Shown: piece by piece, positions 61,511 through 64,000 of the stretch
How the letters are laid out: each line of letters opens with the position of its first letter
How positions within the stretch are numbered: the stretch's first letter is position 1
Source of the DNA: Rosa chinensis
Taxonomy: Eukaryota; Streptophyta; Magnoliopsida; Rosales; Rosaceae
Direction: 5' to 3'
DNA length: 64,000 nucleotides
Assembly: GCF_002994745.2 (NCBI RefSeq)
Contig: NC_037090.1
Span: forward strand, 29,246,501-29,310,500
Translations under genes and position numbers: made by a program
Notes under the pieces: model-generated
What the model saw: only the letters and a program-made list of their open reading frames with translations
What the model was told of the DNA's origin: nothing
Databases searched by the model: none

Positions 61511-62249
61511 GGGCTTTATTTATAGTGTTCTACGTGTGCCCTGGTTCAGACTTGAAAAATCTGTTATAATTTTGCTTGCTGAAATTTGAACTATGGTTTT
61601 TGTTAATCTGGGGAGACTTTGGAGCTTTTGTTTACTTGAGTCCAAGTCTCAACAACCCCTGAAGTTGAAATCATTCTTGTCTTTGATTTCAAAATCAAAG
61701 TGATAGAAGTTAGAATGGCCAAAATAAAATATTCATTTTTCTTTTAAGTCCTGGCATAGAATTTACACAATCACCATGCAACAGATGAAGATGAATCGTA
61801 CTCTAGTTTCCTACCGTTCTGCTGCTGCACATGTTCTTCAATTTTGTTTATTTCCAATTTTTCGAAGGCAATGTAATTTTGTGAGAAAAAAAAGAAGCTG
61901 AAAATACAAGATAAAATAGAGGGCAGGCATTCTCATAAAAATTTAATGATCTATGAATGTCGAGGCCGGTTTTTGTATGAAACGTTATAGACAAATGGAG
62001 AAAACTAGTGTGTATGAAACGTGGTTAATTTTGTATAAATACAGCTAGTATCTGAGGTGTTCTATTACAGTTCAGAATTTTTCTTTTTTTCTTTTTTCTC
62101 TTTTCATCAAATGGAGAAGGGGAGCTCTAGGACATGACCTAAAAGATCGTTTAATACTTTTTGTCTTGTATACATTGTATGAAGATATCAAATTATGAAG
62201 TTTATATATTAACTTCCACCATTTCCACTTCTCTCTTTCTCTTCTACTG
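61511..62249. other. upstream region of the receptor kinase gene
   Basis: Minus-strand promoter and leader. No other gene was seen. The plus-strand sequence CTTTATTTATAGTG at about 61513-61526 lies just upstream of the ATG and may hold its TATA-like region. Confidence 0.4.
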
Positions 62250-62425
62250 GAAAAGAAAGTCCATGAGGTCAGATCATTCTGGGTTTGATTTCAAAACCTG
62301 GCTTTCCATTTGAGAAAAACCTCTATTTCAATGGAGCCAGCAAAAGCAAAAGCATTAATTGTTAATTTGGTGATGAAAGCAAATGGAGCATAAAAGATAA
62401 CGCGAGCTAGAAAAGAATCTTTAAC
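62250..62425 (-). pseudogene. fragment of a second LRR receptor kinase gene (5' end)
   Basis: Similar to 61290-61440 in the same orientation: AAGTCCATGAGGTCAGAT, CTGGCTTTCCATTT, AGCAAAAGCATT and GATAACGCGAGCTAGAAA occur in order. It covers only the region of the signal peptide and LRR N-cap, has small deletions, and ends at the copia-like LTR at 62427. It is a relic of a tandem duplication. Confidence 0.82.
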
Positions 62426-62426
62426 A

Positions 62427-62649
62427 TGTTGCTGTTAACCTAATTTTAGGTGTGACTAGTCCAAACAAGAATATGTTTTCTTATGTTAAACAGAGAGTAG
62501 ATTTAATCATAAATTTCCCATATTGATCTTTTCGGAATAAGATTTCTTGTCATATTATGTAATCTTTGTACTTTTACCTCTCCATATAAAGAGCCCTATT
62601 ATCAATGAAACATACACAGTTCTCTCTCAAATTCTATCATTCTACAACA
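62427..62649 (+). mobile_element. copia-like LTR with start of internal region
   Basis: TGTTGCTG...CTACAACA, 223 bp, with a promoter-like CATATAAAGAGCCCTATTAT. It is followed by CGATATCACCAC, which resembles the half-tRNA primer sites of some plant copia elements, and a further 200 bp without a gene. No 3' LTR or TSD was found, so it is a truncated element, related to the solo LTR at 46029. Confidence 0.6.
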
Positions 62650-62914
62650 CGATATCACCACTAGCTATAACCCGAGCACCGAAAAGCCAGAAAATCTCTA
62701 AAACCATAAAACCGAAAACCACCACCATAAGCTACCTACTCCTTGCTCCCTAGCATTCCTCTGCATGTGCCGCTTGTGCCCTTGCGCCTTCTCCTGTGCC
62801 TCTGCACATCTTTTGTGCGTCTTGCTCCTGCTAGCTCCTTCACACGCCAAGCTACAAGGCTTCTCCGAATTACTCCGAACCAAGTAAGTTATTGTAAAAG
62901 TTCTTACTTTCTTA

Positions 62915-62926
62915 CACACACACACG

Positions 62927-62957
<31 letters not shown>
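62915..62957. repeat. (CA)n(TA)n microsatellite
   Basis: About 40 bp of CA then TA repeats. Confidence 0.95.
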
Positions 62958-62959
62958 GG

Positions 62960-64000
62960 ATTAAATTCAGTTTACTCCCATAAACTTTATGCCTAAAATC
63001 AGATTGGTCCATATTTCTGAAAATCGATTACGATGGTCCCCATACTCTCAAATGACATCACCCGAGTCCAAAATTTGAATTTAGCGCAAAAGATGACGTC
63101 ATGTGCTGAGTTGAAGCCAACACAAGGGCCCACTTTTCAGATTCTAGAAGGGCAAAATTGACATTTCTAAATTAATCTAATTTCTCATTTTTTTTCTCTA
63201 ACTCTCTCTCTCTCTCTCTAGATCGACGACCACGAAAACCCTTCTACCACTTCCAGTTCCACCTCCCTTCGATCTGAAGCTCCACACCATGCCGTCTCGC
63301 TCCTCGTCCTCCTCCTCGATCGGAATCAGTGGCGTAGGCACAACCTTCTCTCTATCTCCCCAAACCCGATTAAAGCCCTAATTTCTCACATTCACCCAAT
63401 TCCATCAAATGTCACCCCCGGTTGGTTTCTCCATGACCTCTGAGTGGAGCTCTGGCGACGTAAACTTCGACCCGAAGCCCAACTAGATTGCAAATTGAAG
63501 GAATCGAGCAAGGGTTTGGGGTGTGATGGAGGTGGTGGTATTCTGTGGGCGAGGACCAAATCAGAGCTGGAGGCCGATGGGCCAGAGAGCCCTAGCAGCA
63601 GCGGTTATGCCTGCAGGTGGGGCACTCCTGACGTCAGGCTATTAAGGAAATCAAGTACTCGTCCATGAGTAAGTACTATTTTTCTTTGGATTTGAATTGG
63701 ATTCAAATTGCTCTTGTTGACTTTGATTTAGATCTGTTGAATCAAATTGTAGTCTTTTTCACTACTATTGTATAAAGTATGAACCTTTTGGCACATTAAT
63801 TGCAAAAAATAACTAAAGCATGAACCTTTGAAAAGAGGAAATGAACTTTGCTATAATGAACAGATGGATCTTCTTATTGATTTCTGATGGCATGTGATAA
63901 CAATTCACAATTGCAACTAGCTAGCTATTGTGGTGGTTTGAGATGGCACTATGAAATTGGGTTGTGCTTTGATTTTTCCTTATTCTTAGCAATGCATACA
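62960..64000. other. repeat-like DNA, no gene recognised
   Basis: A TCTCTC tract near 63195-63222 precedes GC-rich DNA. The frame 63444-63668 has no recognisable motif. The opening (GGATTAAATTCAGTTTACTC) has the look of a dispersed plant repeat, but I found no second copy in the window. Confidence 0.4.

Noticed and set aside
63444..63668. 74-codon GC-rich frame near the right end
   Set aside because: No motif; surrounding sequence looks like a repeat, and no exon borders support it.

Overview
The window is a repeat-rich stretch of a eudicot plant nuclear genome. The evidence is nested plant LTR retrotransposons (Ty3/gypsy Tekay-type and Tat-type), plant LINE, SINE, hAT and PIF/Harbinger-type elements, an intron-bearing LRR receptor kinase of the MIK2-like group, and AT-rich intergenic DNA. 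A Rosaceae source is my best guess, because a NUDX1-like exon is present and because the repeats look familiar; nothing in the window proves it.

Layout. 1-2.9 kb: a 5'-truncated LINE (815-1263) and a decayed LINE ORF1. 2.9-24.5 kb: a Tat-lineage gypsy element (2901-24479, 5-bp TSD AGATT), split in its gag by a young, apparently intact Tekay-type gypsy element (4734-13787, TSD CTTTC, two 2105-bp LTRs). Behind its pol the Tat element carries an antisense, four-exon extra gene. 25.6-31.9 kb: a non-autonomous element (TSD near GAGAG) that shares its primer site, polypurine region and a 265-bp internal block with the Tat element. 33.2-35 kb: a short LINE derivative with ORF1 only. 35.4-41.6 kb: a second non-autonomous LTR element with a tRNA-Asp-type primer site (TSD ATAAC).

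41.7-52.5 kb holds the remains of a small tandem gene family. Gene B (49464-51717) is an apparently intact two-exon gene for a 79-residue putative secreted peptide. Gene A (42150-45649) is a paralogue broken by a 2.9-kb hAT-type element with an 8-bp TSD. A third copy of the upstream region, with no recognisable coding part, follows B. SINE, MITE, solo-LTR and retroposon insertions pepper this cluster. 53.8-58.1 kb has two related PIF/Harbinger-like non-autonomous elements; the second holds a captured Nudix (NUDX1-like) exon. 58.4-61.5 kb (minus strand) is the one large host gene that looks intact, a 1018-residue LRR receptor-like kinase with one 88-bp intron. A fragment of a second copy lies just upstream, next to a copia-like LTR.

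Host functions visible are therefore one receptor kinase and one (plus one broken) secreted-peptide gene; almost everything else is transposable-element DNA. All boundaries, TSDs and splice joins were read by eye; no alignment or database search was run.
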